From: Glycine soja
Taxonomy: Eukaryota; Streptophyta; Magnoliopsida; Fabales; Fabaceae
Reading direction: 5' to 3'
Length of the DNA stretch: 64,000 bases
Assembly: GCF_004193775.1 (NCBI RefSeq)
Contig: NC_041018.1
Span: forward strand, 30,959,940-31,023,939
The notes under the pieces were generated by a model. The model ran no database searches and was not told the DNA's origin. It saw only the letters and a list, made by a program, of their open reading frames with translations. Shown piece by piece: positions 12,096 to 23,935 of the stretch. Made by a program: the position numbers and the translations under genes. Numbering within the stretch: the stretch's first letter is position 1; every line of letters begins with the position of its first letter.

Positions 12096-12379
12096 ATTTT
12101 AATTCCTTTATTTTAGGTGAAAATTTGAAATGTTGTTAAGTTATATATTAAAATGCTTTATAAAAATGACAACATTTTAATTACTCTTTAAATATCTCAT
12201 CCAAACAGATTATATTATAAAAAGATATTTTAATATCCTTATTAAAATACTTTATTTCTCTATCCAAACACATTGTAAGGTTATCTTGGGGGGTAGTTGA
12301 GAATAAAAAAAAACAAATGTACAAAAAAAGCTAATGCCAATGTGGCCAGGTGAGAGATTGGGGGATTGAAAAAAAATAT

Positions 12380-13435
12380 TGAAACTTAAATCTCCTCTAA
12401 GAATCAAAGTGGCAACTAATTCATGCTAGACTTTCCACAAATTAATAAGCGTATTCATGGGGATAGGGTTGCTCTATTGTAATCATGGCCAAATTGTTGA
12501 AGAGTCTATCTTGCATGTAGTGAGAGATTGTCCTATGGGTTTCGATCGTCATATGGCTGCATTTACTTAGGGCTGATCATAGAGCAAATGTTTTTGGTCT
12601 TCGATCAATTTGATATGTGTATCAGTTTGATAGATATATGGAATTTCGTGGCCTGAGCCTTGGACCAATGCTTGTTACCGTATATGGTTTTGGAGAAATA
12701 AGTGTTTGCATGATCCGAAATTCCTAACTTTGTCAAGGCCTTCAAACCTTGGGAGGTTATTAAAGTTAATTATTGCCTAGCCTCCCGCTCTCCGAACGGA
12801 ATTCAGGTAGTGCAATCCACCCCTACCGTTTCTAATCTTCAAGTTGGTTGGATTCCTCCTTCTCCAGGATGGATGTGTATAAACACATATAATGCTATGA
12901 AAAGGGATTTGGGTGTGGCGGGTGGTCGTGGTCTTCTAAGGGATCATTCTTGAACTTGGATGGGGGTTTTCTCTAAGATACTAGGCAATACTTCAGCTTA
13001 TTTAGTAGAGTGCTGGGGAGTGTTCAAAGGGCTTTCTTCGCTCGTGCCAAGGATTTTAAATAGGTGGTGTTACAAGCAGGACCGATCCGATGACTTAAAA
13101 TATTTTTAAAGATGTTGGATCTACGTAATATTTTTGCTAATATATGAAGTTTTTTTTTTACTTTATAAATACTAACAACAAATATTTTTTGCAAATGGAC
13201 CTAAAGCGTAAAACTTTAATTACTTTACCCTAGGACCGTCTCTCACTACAAGTTAATTGCACCACGGTTATCAATAGCATGCCTAAAGATAGTCAGGAAA
13301 ATGCCAGGGCTAAGGATAGAGATTGATTAAGGAGATAAAATGTTTACTTTCCTTGGATTGACAAGTTTAAGTTTTGCATGTTTATAAGGATAGTAATATG
13401 TGCGCTGATGCCATGGGCAATATGGTATGTTAGAT
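12380..13435 (+). pseudogene. LINE (non-LTR) C-terminal zinc-binding region and RNase H relic
   Basis: Translation across frames shows the tail of a plant L1-type LINE. A zf-RVT-like HVVRDCP segment lies near 12505-12535. An RNase H domain follows, with GWIPPSPGWM (about 12850), the LGVAGGRGLLRDHS strand segment (about 12910-12950) and AYLVECWGVFKG (about 13000-13035). The final VYKDSNMCADAMGNM (about 13395) corresponds to the conserved RExN..AD end of RNase H. In-frame stops (for example after RDHS) and shifts are frequent, and about 200 bases without similarity (13060-13250) interrupt it. No endonuclease or reverse transcriptase is present, so the copy is 5'-truncated or broken. Confidence 0.7.
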
Positions 13436-14149
13436 GCAACATGTTAATTGTATTTAATCAAATCTGGAGTTAGCACACGTAAGGGTGAACGTGGTTAAGG
13501 TGGGTTCCTGAACTTCGCACGTCGAAGTGAAAGTGGTCTTTGTTAAGATGACAAAAATGAGATCGGTAAAATAAAGGATTCCGACGCTTAAGTACGTGAG
13601 ACAAGAGAGTAAGTGAGAATATATGAAAATAGTACGAGAAAACCTGATACTTATAGAATAGAGATGAAGCTACAGATCCTTGTTGATAGGGATTGTTATG
13701 GTGAGATATGTACTTTTTTTAATTTCTAAAATTTAAAATTGATTTTTTATTCATAAATCTTGACAAATTATTCTTTCTAATCTCCAATCTCTTACATAAT
13801 AAATTTATACTTTGTGGTGTTTTTTGCTATCATAATTAATTTTTATTTTTTAACTGCTTGAATTTATATTTATATTTTAAAATTGAGAGGGTTAAAAAAT
13901 CACTAGAAAGTATTAAAACCACCACAAAAATATCAATTTATTATGTCATTGGCTAACAAAAAATAATATCAAAATTTAGGGACAAAAAAATCCCCCAGGA
14001 ATTTAACAATAATCAAGCCTAACAAAACGTAAAACTATTTTTTTATAACAAATAAATCTAAACCTTCTTTAAAAAAAAATTAAATAAACTAACCAGTTTG
14101 TGCGTGACGACGGTCTGACGGATATCAATTTTCCCATATTCGTAAAGAA
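13436..14149. other. Intergenic DNA upstream of the SR gene
   Basis: No coding sequence or element ends were recognised. The last ~100 bases are AT-rich and lead into the promoter. Confidence 0.6.
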
Positions 14150-14468
14150 AAAGGGCCTTATAAAACCAAACGCTCCCCTTCCCTACGAGGCCGCTCACTC
14201 TCTAGGGTTTTTATTTCTCTCTTCTCTCTGCATCGCTTCAGGTTCAGATCTCTCTTCTCAGTTTCCGATTTTCCTCTTTACTTCCCTTTCAATTTAACCC
14301 TTTCTTTCTCCGCTCCAAACCCTAAAGTCCCTTCCTTTTCAATTTCCCCAATCTTTTGAAATCATTCTTCGAACCCTAAAAACATCTTTCACCGATTTTC
14401 ATTTTCCCTTTGCAAATTCACCGTTTAAATTTAATTAATTTGCTTGATTTTCAGGTTCTTCTGAAAAG
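14150..14468 (+). promoter_or_regulatory. Promoter and 5' UTR of the SR splicing factor gene
   Basis: A TATAAAA lies at 14159-14165, directly after GGGCC. Telo-box-like motifs follow: AGGGTTTTTA at 14204, AAACCCTAAAG at 14317 and AACCCTAAAAA at 14372. These are common in promoters and leaders of plant growth and RNA-processing genes. The pyrimidine-rich stretch 14195-14350 is probably leader. A good 3' splice site (TTGATTTTCAG, ending 14454) 14 bases before the ATG suggests an intron in the 5' UTR; a donor could be AG/GTTCAG near 14239, which is a guess. Confidence 0.6.
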
Positions 14469-17400
14469 ATGTCTCGCGTGTATGTTGGTAACTTGGATTC
14501 ACGAGTCACCGAGAGAGATCTCGAAGACGAATTCCGTGTTTTCGGAGTTATTCGGAGGTAAATTAACTCGCTTTAATATTATTTCCTCTCAATTTCGTTT
14601 TGGATACTTCAATTTCTAAGTTTTGGTTGCAGTGATTTTTTTTTTTGTTTGGCTGTTTAGGTTTATTTTCGAAAAAAATTGATTTTGTGTTTAATATGCT
14701 GAAGACGCTTTAAATTTCCCCCTCAATTTTGCTTTTGGACACTTCAATTTCTCAGTTTTTGTCGCTGATTATTTTTTTTTCTTCATTTGCTATTTAGGTT
14801 TATTTTGAAAAAAATGATTGTTTAATAGACACTATGTTAAAGACGCATGGATTTTTCCCCTCAATTTTGTTTTTGACACTTCAAAATCTCGGTTTTTGTT
14901 GCAGTGGTTTTTATTTGTTTTGTTTTTCTAATAGGTCTATTTTTTGAAAAAAAAATGATTTTGTGTTTAATGCTATGTTATGTTTGCAGTGTTTGGGTTG
15001 CACGTAGACCACCTGGTTATGCTTTTATTGACTTTGATGACCGCAGAGATGCACAGGATGCTATCCGTGAATTGGATGGTATGTTTAGAAGAATTATGTT
15101 GTTGGAATGTAATAGAATTAAAATCAAAATTAAAATGTGCATATATATGTATATTTGCTACATTCTTCTTATCTGCTAATGTGTTATTGTTTTTCCCCCA
15201 TGTTTTTTCCGGTTGATATGTTGAAGGGTTTTCCTCAACTAGCTAGTTAAGTCTTCTTTTTGGCCTATGGGGCAAGCAGATGCTGCTCTCTCTTTCTTCT
15301 ACTTCTGCCTTGGCCTGCAGTAATGGTTTTTTCTTCGTTGTGTCTTCGTCAAAGTCTGCTGCTTTGTACAGTTTGACTACTTCTACTACTACTGCATGTA
15401 AAGAGAATTAAGAATGTGAACACAGGGGATTTGCACTGCTATCGCGAGCTACACTTCTGTTGCATAATGGGTTTGTTTTATGAGATGTGTGCTTCTACAC
15501 TTAACCTATGGGGACCATGTGCGTGCTGCCTCTGTGCTGTATATGTTCCCTGTGGGCAATTTGTGTGCTCCAATAAGTTGTTAGCGACCAATGAACTTCT
15601 GAAAATATTATGGTAACACAATCATTGCTTTTTGTATGAACAACTATTGCCTCAATATGCCTTTATGATAATACTGTATTCTCGTGGATAATGTTGTATT
15701 TCAATTCATGCATTAATTTTTCCCCTCCACTTGAAATTGAAACCATCAAGAGGATCTTAGTCTACAAGGATTTGTTGAAAATTTGGTTCTTGATATATAG
15801 CTGATGATGTCAGTTGATCTGGATAAGCACATCTAGTGTAATAAGGTTTGGTTTATTATCATGGTATTATTTTCTTGGCACTTGTTTCAAGTGCATACTA
15901 TCTACATTTTTTTTGAAACAAGTGATGCATATAACTATAAGCTTGTTATCACAAGCTAATCTAGGATTTTCTTAATTGTTTCATTTTACTGATATTTCTC
16001 TTAATCCTTAATGGGATGGTCAACAAGTTTAATGTGTTTGCAGGGCTGTGGTGCAATGCTCCCTATATTTCCTGTTTAATATCTATCTGTCTTTAAGCTA
16101 ATGGCAATGTGTGTATTTCTGGTGGAAGTTGTTTCTCTTTTAGGGTTTAAATGTTTACAGTATTGAATACAGCTGCTGTTTTCATTCAACTAAGTATAGT
16201 AAATGTAGCTACTTGGATTACTATTATTTTTGTGTCACTTTTTTTTTATTGGGCCTTTTCATTTCTATTCTATGGAGCAGGCAAGAATGGTTGGAGGGTT
16301 GAGCTTTCTCACAACTCTAGAGGTGGAGGTGGTGGTCGTGGTGGTCGCTCTGGTGGTTCTGATTTGAAATGTTACGAGTGTGGTGAACCTGGTCATTTTG
16401 CTCGTGAATGTCGCATGCGTGGTGGTTCAGGAAGACGCCGTAGCCGTAGTCCACCCAGATTCCGTAGGAGCCCAAGTTATGGGCGAAGGTCAGATTGTTT
16501 TCCTATATTTTCTTTTGATCCTATGTGCAGTATATGAGAATTTGTATTTTCCTGAAGACTATTTTATATTTGTCTTCAATGATCATTTAGTGAAAATTGT
16601 CTGTTGAACCGCCTGCTTTCATAACAAAAATGATTTGTGCTTTGAAATTTAATTTTGTTATTTGTAATTATAAGTAGTGAACATTTGGAAATATGTTATT
16701 TACAATTTTTTTTAGAATTTTGCGATTCTATGATAAATTAGTACTTTATAATCTCTTGTTATTAAATGGTTGGGTGTGTTTGTATGATTTTGTGATAATA
16801 ATTTTATCTTGTAAATCTTTATGTTCTTTTCTCACCTTTCTTTTGTATGACTAGGAGTTACAGTCCTCGTGGGCGGTCCCCTAGGCGCCGTAGTTTGTCA
16901 CCTCGTGGACGTAGCTACAGCAGGTCACCTCCTTATCGTGGGCGTGAGGAGGTCCCATATGCTAATGGGTAGGTTTCTTCTGTCTGGAATTATGTTGACC
17001 TTTAATTATATTATTATTTGGTCAAATATGTTTTATTTATCAAGGTTATTTTTTAACTCTGGGATGGACCTGATTTTTCAATATGCATTTTATTCTGGTA
17101 TGTTGTAAAATGTTTTGCTTAATTTTTTGTTTGAAAAAATTATTTTTCTAGAGAGTTGAGCCTAATTTGTGTTGAGATGAATTTAAAGTGGCGAAAGGGT
17201 ATTGTCATGCTTTGGATCCCATCCCTGCCTTGCAGTTCTGATACTCTCCCCCTGTTCATACTTGCCACTGTACTTTGTTTGATGTATTTAATGTGTCTGT
17301 TTGGCAAAGGAATAATATTATTTTTCTTTTAAAGGGATCCTACTACATGCCATATTATTTTCTTTTTTGCTTGAGTTGACTAGTTATTAGTTCTGCAATC

Positions 17401-17492
17401 AATATTCATTGTTGCATGTTTGTACTGACATGTGATGCTTCTAAATAATATGCAGAAATGGCCTTAGGGAACGACGCAGAAGCAGAAGTTGA
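14469..17492 (+). CDS. RSZ22: Serine/arginine-rich splicing factor RSZ21/RSZ22-type, 5 coding exons
   Basis: This is the one intact host gene. Exons are 14469-14557, 14990-15078, 16281-16488, 16855-16968 and 17456-17492; all introns are GT-AG, phases join exactly, and the product is 178 residues. An RRM occupies residues 1-70, with RNP2 VYVGNL near the start and RNP1-type [11 protein letters not shown] in exon 2. A glycine-rich hinge and one CCHC zinc knuckle, [15 protein letters not shown], follow in exon 3, then an RS tail with repeated RRSRS/SPR motifs ending RERRRSRS. This order defines the plant RSZ (9G8-like) subfamily. Members bind pre-mRNA exonic enhancers in the nucleus and contact U1-70K. 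Intron 2 is about 1.2 kb, a place where plant SR genes are often alternatively spliced. The start is the first ATG after the predicted 5' UTR acceptor and gives the canonical MSRVYVGNL opening. RSZ21 versus RSZ22 naming cannot be settled here. Confidence 0.95.
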
Positions 17493-17830
17493 TTTTGAGA
17501 CTTGGTATCTGTGATTGTTAAGAGAATAGTGAGATTTTGTTAATCTATAGTGGTGCTTAGACTGAAGTATGAGTCTATTTTGTTGGGCAAGGCCCTGAGT
17601 TTCTACTCTTGGATTGTATTCGTTAGTTTCTTTATGTCAAAGCTTGTGTTTAATTTATTTGCAGAATACTTGTAGTTTCATTGCAGGTAATGATCTTGTT
17701 AAGGTTGTTGCTACTAGTATGTTAAATAGAGTTCCAGATCTTTGCAGAATACTTGTAGTTTCATTGCAGACTGAAGTATATGCTTTTCTTCTCTTTTGAG
17801 ATTTCTTCTGGTACTGTTTCATTGGTTTTT
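17493..17830 (+). other. 3' UTR of the SR gene with 29-bp direct repeat
   Basis: Sequence after the stop is T-rich and non-coding. A 29-bp segment (TTTGCAGAATACTTG...CATTGCAG) occurs exactly at 17658-17686 and 17741-17769, 83 bp apart. The first copy ends in GCAG and is followed by GTAATG, so it could act as a cryptic small exon. The polyadenylation site could not be placed. Confidence 0.6.
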
Positions 17831-18461
17831 AAAATGATCTTGTTGAGGGTTGGGCTTCACTGCCTGTGATGTTTGCGTGCTCAAATTCTATTGGCATTTA
17901 TTTTTAATTATAAGGGGTTAACAACCTGCATCAAATATTTCTGGCAGGTGCTTGTATCTGTTCTACTGGAATTGAACTTTTGAACTTTTTCATGACAATA
18001 TGTATAACTTAAGGGGAAATGCTTTTCTTAAATAGATAAGTGAAAAGTTAATTTGAAAGAGATTGTAATTCCAATGCTTTTTGAAGCGTTGGAAATTAGT
18101 CTCCCCTTGCTAGCAATAATAATAATACTTATAAATGGAAGAACTGCTTAATTTTATCTTTACTTTGAAAAAAATTCTCATCTTCATTGCTGATGCCATA
18201 GGGTCTATTTTTGTTGAGGTCCATTCTAAATCTCATGTAGAACAGGAATTGTAGATTTTGAAGGATGGCCGTTTTGGGCGTTGAAACATCATTTAATTCC
18301 CATTGGCCATCCATCTCCTGATGATTTTGACACTAAATTACCCAATGTTAGCTGCCCATCAATTATGTAGTTTGTCCTTTATAACCTCTTCAAATGATAA
18401 GTTCAAAATCTTGTAAGGCAACTTGATACAATTAAAACTGGTTCACATTTTTTCAACATAA
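17831..18461. other. Intergenic DNA downstream of the SR gene
   Basis: AT-rich, no gene or element recognised. Short open frames such as 18129-18314 (minus) show no family features. Confidence 0.55.
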
Positions 18462-18470
18462 AAAAAAGAA

Positions 18471-19042
18471 GAGCAAATTATAGCAACTGCCCCTAAGGTA
18501 TGTATTATTTACACAAGTTCTCTCTCTCTTGACATTACACAAATTTCCTAACTTTTGTGATCTTTTTACACTTGTATTTCTTCTATTTGTATTCTTAGAT
18601 CATGTGATAGGTACATGATTTTTATTAAAATTTTAATTTCAAAATTATTCTCATTTTCTACCTTCGTTTAACATCATTCGTTATCTTTGACACACCTTTG
18701 TTAGATTATTTTGTTGCATTTGTTTTTTCATTTCAGCAAGTGAGTTGAAAAAGAGATATTGAGTATAATTTTTGGAAAACAAAGGGAGTGTCCATGTATT
18801 ATTTGTAAAAGACAAGGGTTTATGTGTAACATTTTTAAAAGTTTAGGGGTACATGTGTAATATTTTGAAAATTTCAGGGAATACGTATATAATAGTTTTA
18901 AACTGTGATGAACATGAACCTGCCTAGCATCGGGAGGAGAACAAGAGATGGAGGAGAAATGTGCGACGAACAAGAACACATCTAGCACCATCAATGAAAA
19001 GGAAGATGACCTAGCACGAGAAAAATTTTATGTAATTTGCTC
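18471..19042. mobile_element. Mutator-type MITE with 9-bp target duplication (572 bp)
   Basis: The ends are GAGCAAATTATA on the left and, in reverse complement, GAGCAAATTACA on the right. The 9 bases AAAAAAGAA stand immediately before (18462-18470) and after (19043-19051), a perfect 9-bp duplication as made by Mutator-superfamily transposases. The caution is that the duplication is low-complexity. The interior has no transposase: the 88-codon minus frame at 18728-18994 has no family features. A truncated relative begins at 5128. Confidence 0.7.
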
Positions 19043-19051
19043 AAAAAAGAA

Positions 19052-20174
19052 GGACCGGTCACAATCAATGAAAACAAATAGTTCCAATCATAATTTTTTA
19101 GAAGAAAAATAATTTAGTTATGCTCACTTTTATGCTTCACCTAAATAGGAAACAACGACAAACATAGTCAATCCCTATTCAATAGGGAAACCAATTTTAA
19201 ATAGGAAAACAATTACCCATCACTCACTCTTATGCTTTGTTGGGAAACTTTGCAATAATTTTTGGTTTAAAACTCTCCATCACTCAATAGCTTCATAGTT
19301 TCCCAATAAAATTAAGGTTTGGGAAACATTAATTCTGAGAAATAATATTAGCTTGTTATATCTCCAACGTCATAAACCAGAAACACCAAAACCTGTCTAG
19401 GAAAATTATTTTGAAACATTGTTCACAACCTAAATATCTTAAATTTCCAATTCTTATGATACAACATACGTTTGTTATACTACTCATGAAAATACCCAAA
19501 TACTTTTTCTCTTATTTTATATGTTATACTTTAAAATTTTAAACTTACTATAATGCTATACTATATGCCAATGAATTCAAAATCCTATTTTAAACACCCT
19601 AACAAACAACAAAATACAAATTTAGTATGTATTAAGGAGCTAACCTCAGAAATCACACTTGAAAGGCAATTGAATAAAAAAAAGAAGGATCGTATATGAG
19701 ACCCAAGTCAAGTGGCTTCCTAACTTGCAATGAAAAGCAATAGTTAGTGTTCAGTGGAGGATACTCATATTGGATTTTGAGGTTATTTTTCGGTTCAAAT
19801 CTAGACTGAGTGGTAAAAAAAAAACGACAGAGTACAAGACAACAAAGGACGCAACAACATTGCAGCGCCTACAAAGACTCTAACCTTCAAGTTAGTCATA
19901 AACAAGTAAAGGAGTTAAGCATGTAGAATTAGTTTAGAAACATACCAATATTAGGTGGGAAAATTGGTTATCTTGCTAGGATCACCCGAATTGCGTGAGA
20001 CAACACGTTTTCGTGGTCCAAAAGACGGTCACATGTTTAGCATGTGCACTTTGTCGGCTTAATGCTGAAAGATCACCAACTTGACTGACTCGAATTGTTC
20101 TTGGGTGCCTTAGCATGTTGAAGTTCGATGAGTCGGCCCATGTGAGCTGGCATCTTGAGGGTATCTCAGTCCAG
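19052..20174. other. Intergenic DNA
   Basis: No coding similarity or element ends recognised. Base composition becomes less AT-rich from about 19960, up to the CACTA terminus at 20175. Confidence 0.5.
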
Positions 20175-20400
20175 CACTACTAGAAAAGCTGCCTTCTACG
20201 TCGCGACAACTACGACGGTTCTGGAAAACCATTTTAGTATAAGGCGCGGTGACAATTTTGTAAATAGGTGAAAAAAATTAGTTCTTACGTCATATATTCT
20301 AAGGCAGTTGTAAATAATCGTCTTAGAATATTAAATAAAATTAAGTCAACGACAGTTTTGACCTACAATCGTCGTAGTATAAGTTATATAAATGTTGTCG
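20175..20400 (+). mobile_element. Left terminus of a second CACTA element
   Basis: CACTACTAGAAAA at 20175 equals the end of the complete CACTA element at 46121 read in reverse. The next ~220 bases hold inverted CGACGGTT/ACCGTCGT-type subterminal motifs (TACGACGGTT, CTTACGTC, CAACGACAGTT, AATCGTCGTAGTA). A spacer reading GCGGTGACA..TTGTAAATA also occurs as GCGGTGACA..TTGCAAATA in the element at 31501. No matching right terminus (TAGTAGTG with mirrored motifs) was found to the right, so the element is truncated or extends through a rearranged interval. Confidence 0.75.
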
Positions 20401-20717
20401 CTTGTACATTAGTTCCTTAGCCATTCACTCTCTTTCGCTGAACCTCGCACCTCCTGAACCTCCCGCACCGTCAAACTCGTGCACCCTGAACTCTCTTTCC
20501 CTAAACCTTGCGCACCCTGAACCTCGAGGTTGCACACATTTCGTCCGTCAAAGTCAGACACTACCTCAAACCCTAACTCAGGTCGTCAAACAGGTAATGT
20601 CGACAACCCTAACTCTATTACAAAATTTTAATATATAGGAACATTCGCGCACCCTTGGTCGCACACATTGAGTAGCATTTAGAGACCAAGCTAAGTTAGT
20701 TGAAGTTTAAAAGCCAT

Positions 20718-20935
20718 TAAGGATCAAACCAAGTTTAGTGTTTTGTGTAATTTGTTATGACTTGTTCATTTTCAATCTCTGCATGAGTGAAAGTTAGGGC
20801 TCTCTGTAGCTTCCTAGGAGAGAATGTGTGAACTTCAACCATATATGTGGCAGTCACAGGTCTGTGATCAGAGAGTTTGACCTCTGCTCTTTTGTGATCA
20901 TCAATGTCTTGTGTTGCCCTCCTCCCTTCCTTTTC
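20718..20935 (-). pseudogene. Type I inositol polyphosphate 5-phosphatase C-terminal fragment
   Basis: The minus strand reads AEVKLSDHRPVTATYMVEV followed by FSPRKLQRALTFT and AEIENEQ. These are the end of the catalytic core (the SDHRPV motif) and the tail of plant type I inositol 1,4,5-trisphosphate 5-phosphatases, which remove the 5-phosphate from soluble inositol phosphates or phosphoinositides. Only the last exon is visible; the residues before the motif do not match the family and no earlier catalytic motifs are found. The fragment lies 550 bases inside the CACTA terminus at 20175 in opposite orientation, consistent with transposon capture. It cannot make an enzyme. Confidence 0.85.
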
Positions 20936-20939
20936 TTCA

Positions 20940-22477
20940 TAAAAAAATCATAATATGAAACTATCGAAAGTCAAAACCCTAGAATCGTTCCCCAAGCTCT
21001 GCGGAAACTACATAACTAAATCACCTCAAATTGAGGAATTACTATTAATTATCGTGAGGTATTAAATCTTTATTCCTCTTTAATTCGCCGTTGATGTTGT
21101 TCATGTTATATTTTTCAATTCAATCATTTGTGTGCCTTTTTCATCTCAATGTTATTTATTTGATTTGCTGAATGAACTTGGAGTCGTTAACTGAGATATA
21201 TTGTTTTCTCCGCCTCAGCTCTACACTTAGTAGGTTATTTATGTTGAGCGATACATTTCGATTTTCGGAGTAAGTATGAAAGATATCTGACTTTCAGTTT
21301 CCCTATAATTTCCTGAAAGACAAACTATATTTTGTGTGAACTCAAATTCCCTGTTTCTATTTTATCTGTTTTGTTTATGCATGCGTTGTTTGTTTTATTC
21401 ATCACAAAGTACTTTATATTTTGGTTTGATGTTTTTCTGGTATCCATCTAATATGTAAGGAAGTTGAGATACTATTGAAGTTAAGAGTCCGTTTAGTTGT
21501 TTCAATCTGTTATGACAACCATGTGTTAAGTGGTGATTCAGAAGTGCAAAAAGGGAGGAATTCAACCAATGTATTTTTCCAGTGCATTAGTCTAGACCCT
21601 GTTAGTTTTACTTGTAATGCAGTATCAAATATTTGAGTTGCCACTTTGGGGGCAATTTTATATAACTGCCACTGTAGCATTATCCAATCAGCCCTCACCC
21701 CGTAAAATATTAGTATGTAACTTTCCCTTGTGGCAGCTTCTAAGAGAGTGAGTATCCATTCCCTATTGAATTGGCTTGTTAGGTGGAGACTATCAACGAT
21801 CAAAGATTTTATGATCATGTTTTGGCTTGTTGGGGGAGATATTACATTTCCAAATTTTAGACAATAATTAATAAAGTTGGAGTTAGGTTCAGAAAAATGT
21901 TGACTTTAATAATTCAATAAACAAGAATAGGCCAAAGATCTCTATAGTCCATTTCTTTCCATTTTTTAGCCCCCTCCTTTTATTTTATTTTATTACATGG
22001 ATAATTGGCATGTTTTTGCCTTTTTGGTTTGGTTTGGCCAAGTGGTTATGTCCCTGTCACTATTTATACAAATTCCACTCAAAAAGATTGAATACGCCTG
22101 GCATTTGCTTATTAGCGTATGACATAAAATGATTTTCAAAGTTCCCCACTCAAACGAGAGCCCTTCAATTAATTATGCATTCTACAACTTGATTGATTCC
22201 ACCTGAAATATTCCAGGAAATGAACTTTCTCAATGATGATACCTTTAGTAACAACATATATTTAAGGTTCTATAGCCAAAGAAAAAGAAAACATTTGGCC
22301 CTACCTCATTTCTCTCCGCACCAGATTTTTTTCCCTACCCTTGGAGTTTGAAGTTCTTTAAACAGAAAATAAATTAATATATAATTGTGCATTTGCTGAT
22401 ATGCATAGAAAGGACAGAACTTGATACAAGATGGAGTTAGCAATAGTTTTTTTTAGAAGAGTTAAATATAAAGATAA

Positions 22478-22552
<75 letters not shown>

Positions 22553-23800
22553 TAAATAATATATTTATATAAAAAATAATATATTAAACTTAATTATTAA
22601 GTAAATTATTTATAGTAATTAATATTTATGTAACATATAAATAAAAACAAAAGAGAGTATTTATGGGGTAGTATAAAAAAACACAATAAAATAAGACTTT
22701 GACATTTCTTGTTTACAGCAGTGGTTCTTGTTTTAATTTCCTAGTACATTGCTGCATTTAGAGGTAACGATTGAGATGCCAATTAAATATTTTTAAAGTA
22801 ATACCTTTTGAATTCCATATATTGTTCACAACTTTATATTTGACATGTTTAGACAACTATCATGGCAGTAGTTCTAACATAGATATAGGCTTTTGGGCCT
22901 TACATGGAAAACAATAAAATAAATAATGGGTGAAATAGGTCCAATAGCTTTTGGGTTTGCCTTACATGGAACTAGTCAAGGTTGTCAAGCTAATCTAACC
23001 CATTGAGATAATTTGAATTAGCTAGATATTTTTAGAGCCTTCGATAAAAGAGTTTAGCTAAACCTAGTCCATCTAGTCATCATGTTAGACCAATTTCAAC
23101 TCCATAATTTGCTTATTTTTTCTCCCTTTCCCTTTAGGCACGAAACATTTATTGATATAAAAAAAATTATACTTTTTAGATTCCAGAATGCTGTACCTAG
23201 TCAAGGCTAAGCCTAGTCAAGGTTGTCATTTTTCATTTTTCTATATTTCTCCTTTGATCCCCCCTGGTTATTTATTTGTGTTCTTGAAGCTCAATAACTT
23301 ACTACATAAATAATTAGAGGGTGATTTGGAATGCTGTACTTTGGTCCGTATATGATTGCCTTTGAAATGAATTTTTTTAGAAATGATTGGTGTGACTTAG
23401 TTATATATAGTGATGGATTTGAGGTTAGCTCATGTCATATAGGTTTGGTGCTAGAATGAGAAAGGGTACCCCCCAATCTGAAATTGGTGTATGAGTTAGA
23501 ATATAATTATGAGTTGAATAGGAAGAGTTTTTTATTTTGTAGATAGCTAGATTAGAGTATCCTTAATTGTGTTCGCTTATCCAAAATTGTTTGTGTAGCA
23601 AGGATAATTAGGGTACCCCATGCACTAAGATACTTTGTGATAACATGTTATTAAATACTTTAAAACAAATTAATTAAACGTAAAGAATATCATAGACATA
23701 TATACAATTGACAGTCAATGTCCGTGTTTGTGAAGTCAGCTAGCAGCTTAGTATATTAATCAGTAGTTCCAAGTAGAATGTTTTTTTTTTTTTTTTCTAT
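20940..23800. repeat. AT-rich stretch with a (TA)33 microsatellite
   Basis: A perfect TA repeat runs 22481-22547. The rest shows no recognisable gene. The 102-codon minus frame at 21510-21818 looks mildly protein-like but matches no family I know. The interval may be the interior of the CACTA element whose left end is at 20175. Confidence 0.5.
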
Positions 23801-23935
23801 ATGAGGGATGACTCCATTGAATGTGTGTTGTTAAACCCATATCTTGCAGATGCTTGGCTACATTTAAGAAACTGCATTTGGAAAAAAGGAGATCTAACAA
23901 CAGCAAAGAAGTGCCTCAGTCTTGCATTAGACAAG
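23801..23935 (+). pseudogene. TPR exon fragment, TTC5-like
   Basis: The frame contains NPYLADAWLHLRNCIWKKGD followed by LTTAKKCLSLALDK, then a donor-like AAG/GTTAGC at 23935. This is a tetratricopeptide repeat with the ADAW..L.N..WKKGD pattern of the first repeats of plant TTC5-like proteins. A Gly to Arg change (LRNC) affects a conserved TPR position. No second exon follows recognisably, although an open frame at 24179-24547 lies downstream without known features. A single exon ending at a splice donor suggests a captured genomic piece, perhaps by the CACTA element starting at 20175. Confidence 0.7.

Larger units (their letters stand above)
9360..12280. mobile_element. Candidate gene-capturing inverted-repeat element (2.9 kb)
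   Basis: The left end CCTTACCATGTGTTTGGATG and the right end, in reverse complement CCTTACAATGTGTTTGGATA, match at 19 of 21 positions. Further TGTTTGGAT motifs lie inside both ends (9464, 9502 and reverse near 12196), a subterminal repeat pattern usual in hAT and Mutator elements. The interior holds a glutamate-receptor gene fragment. I could not find a matching 8- or 9-bp target duplication, so element class and exact ends stay open. Confidence 0.5.

Noticed and set aside
21510..21818. 102-codon minus-strand frame as a gene
   Set aside because: No recognisable motif, no promoter, and it sits among intergenic repeats.
22481..22547. (TA)n tract as a functional element
   Set aside because: A plain microsatellite; nothing in the flanks suggests a role.
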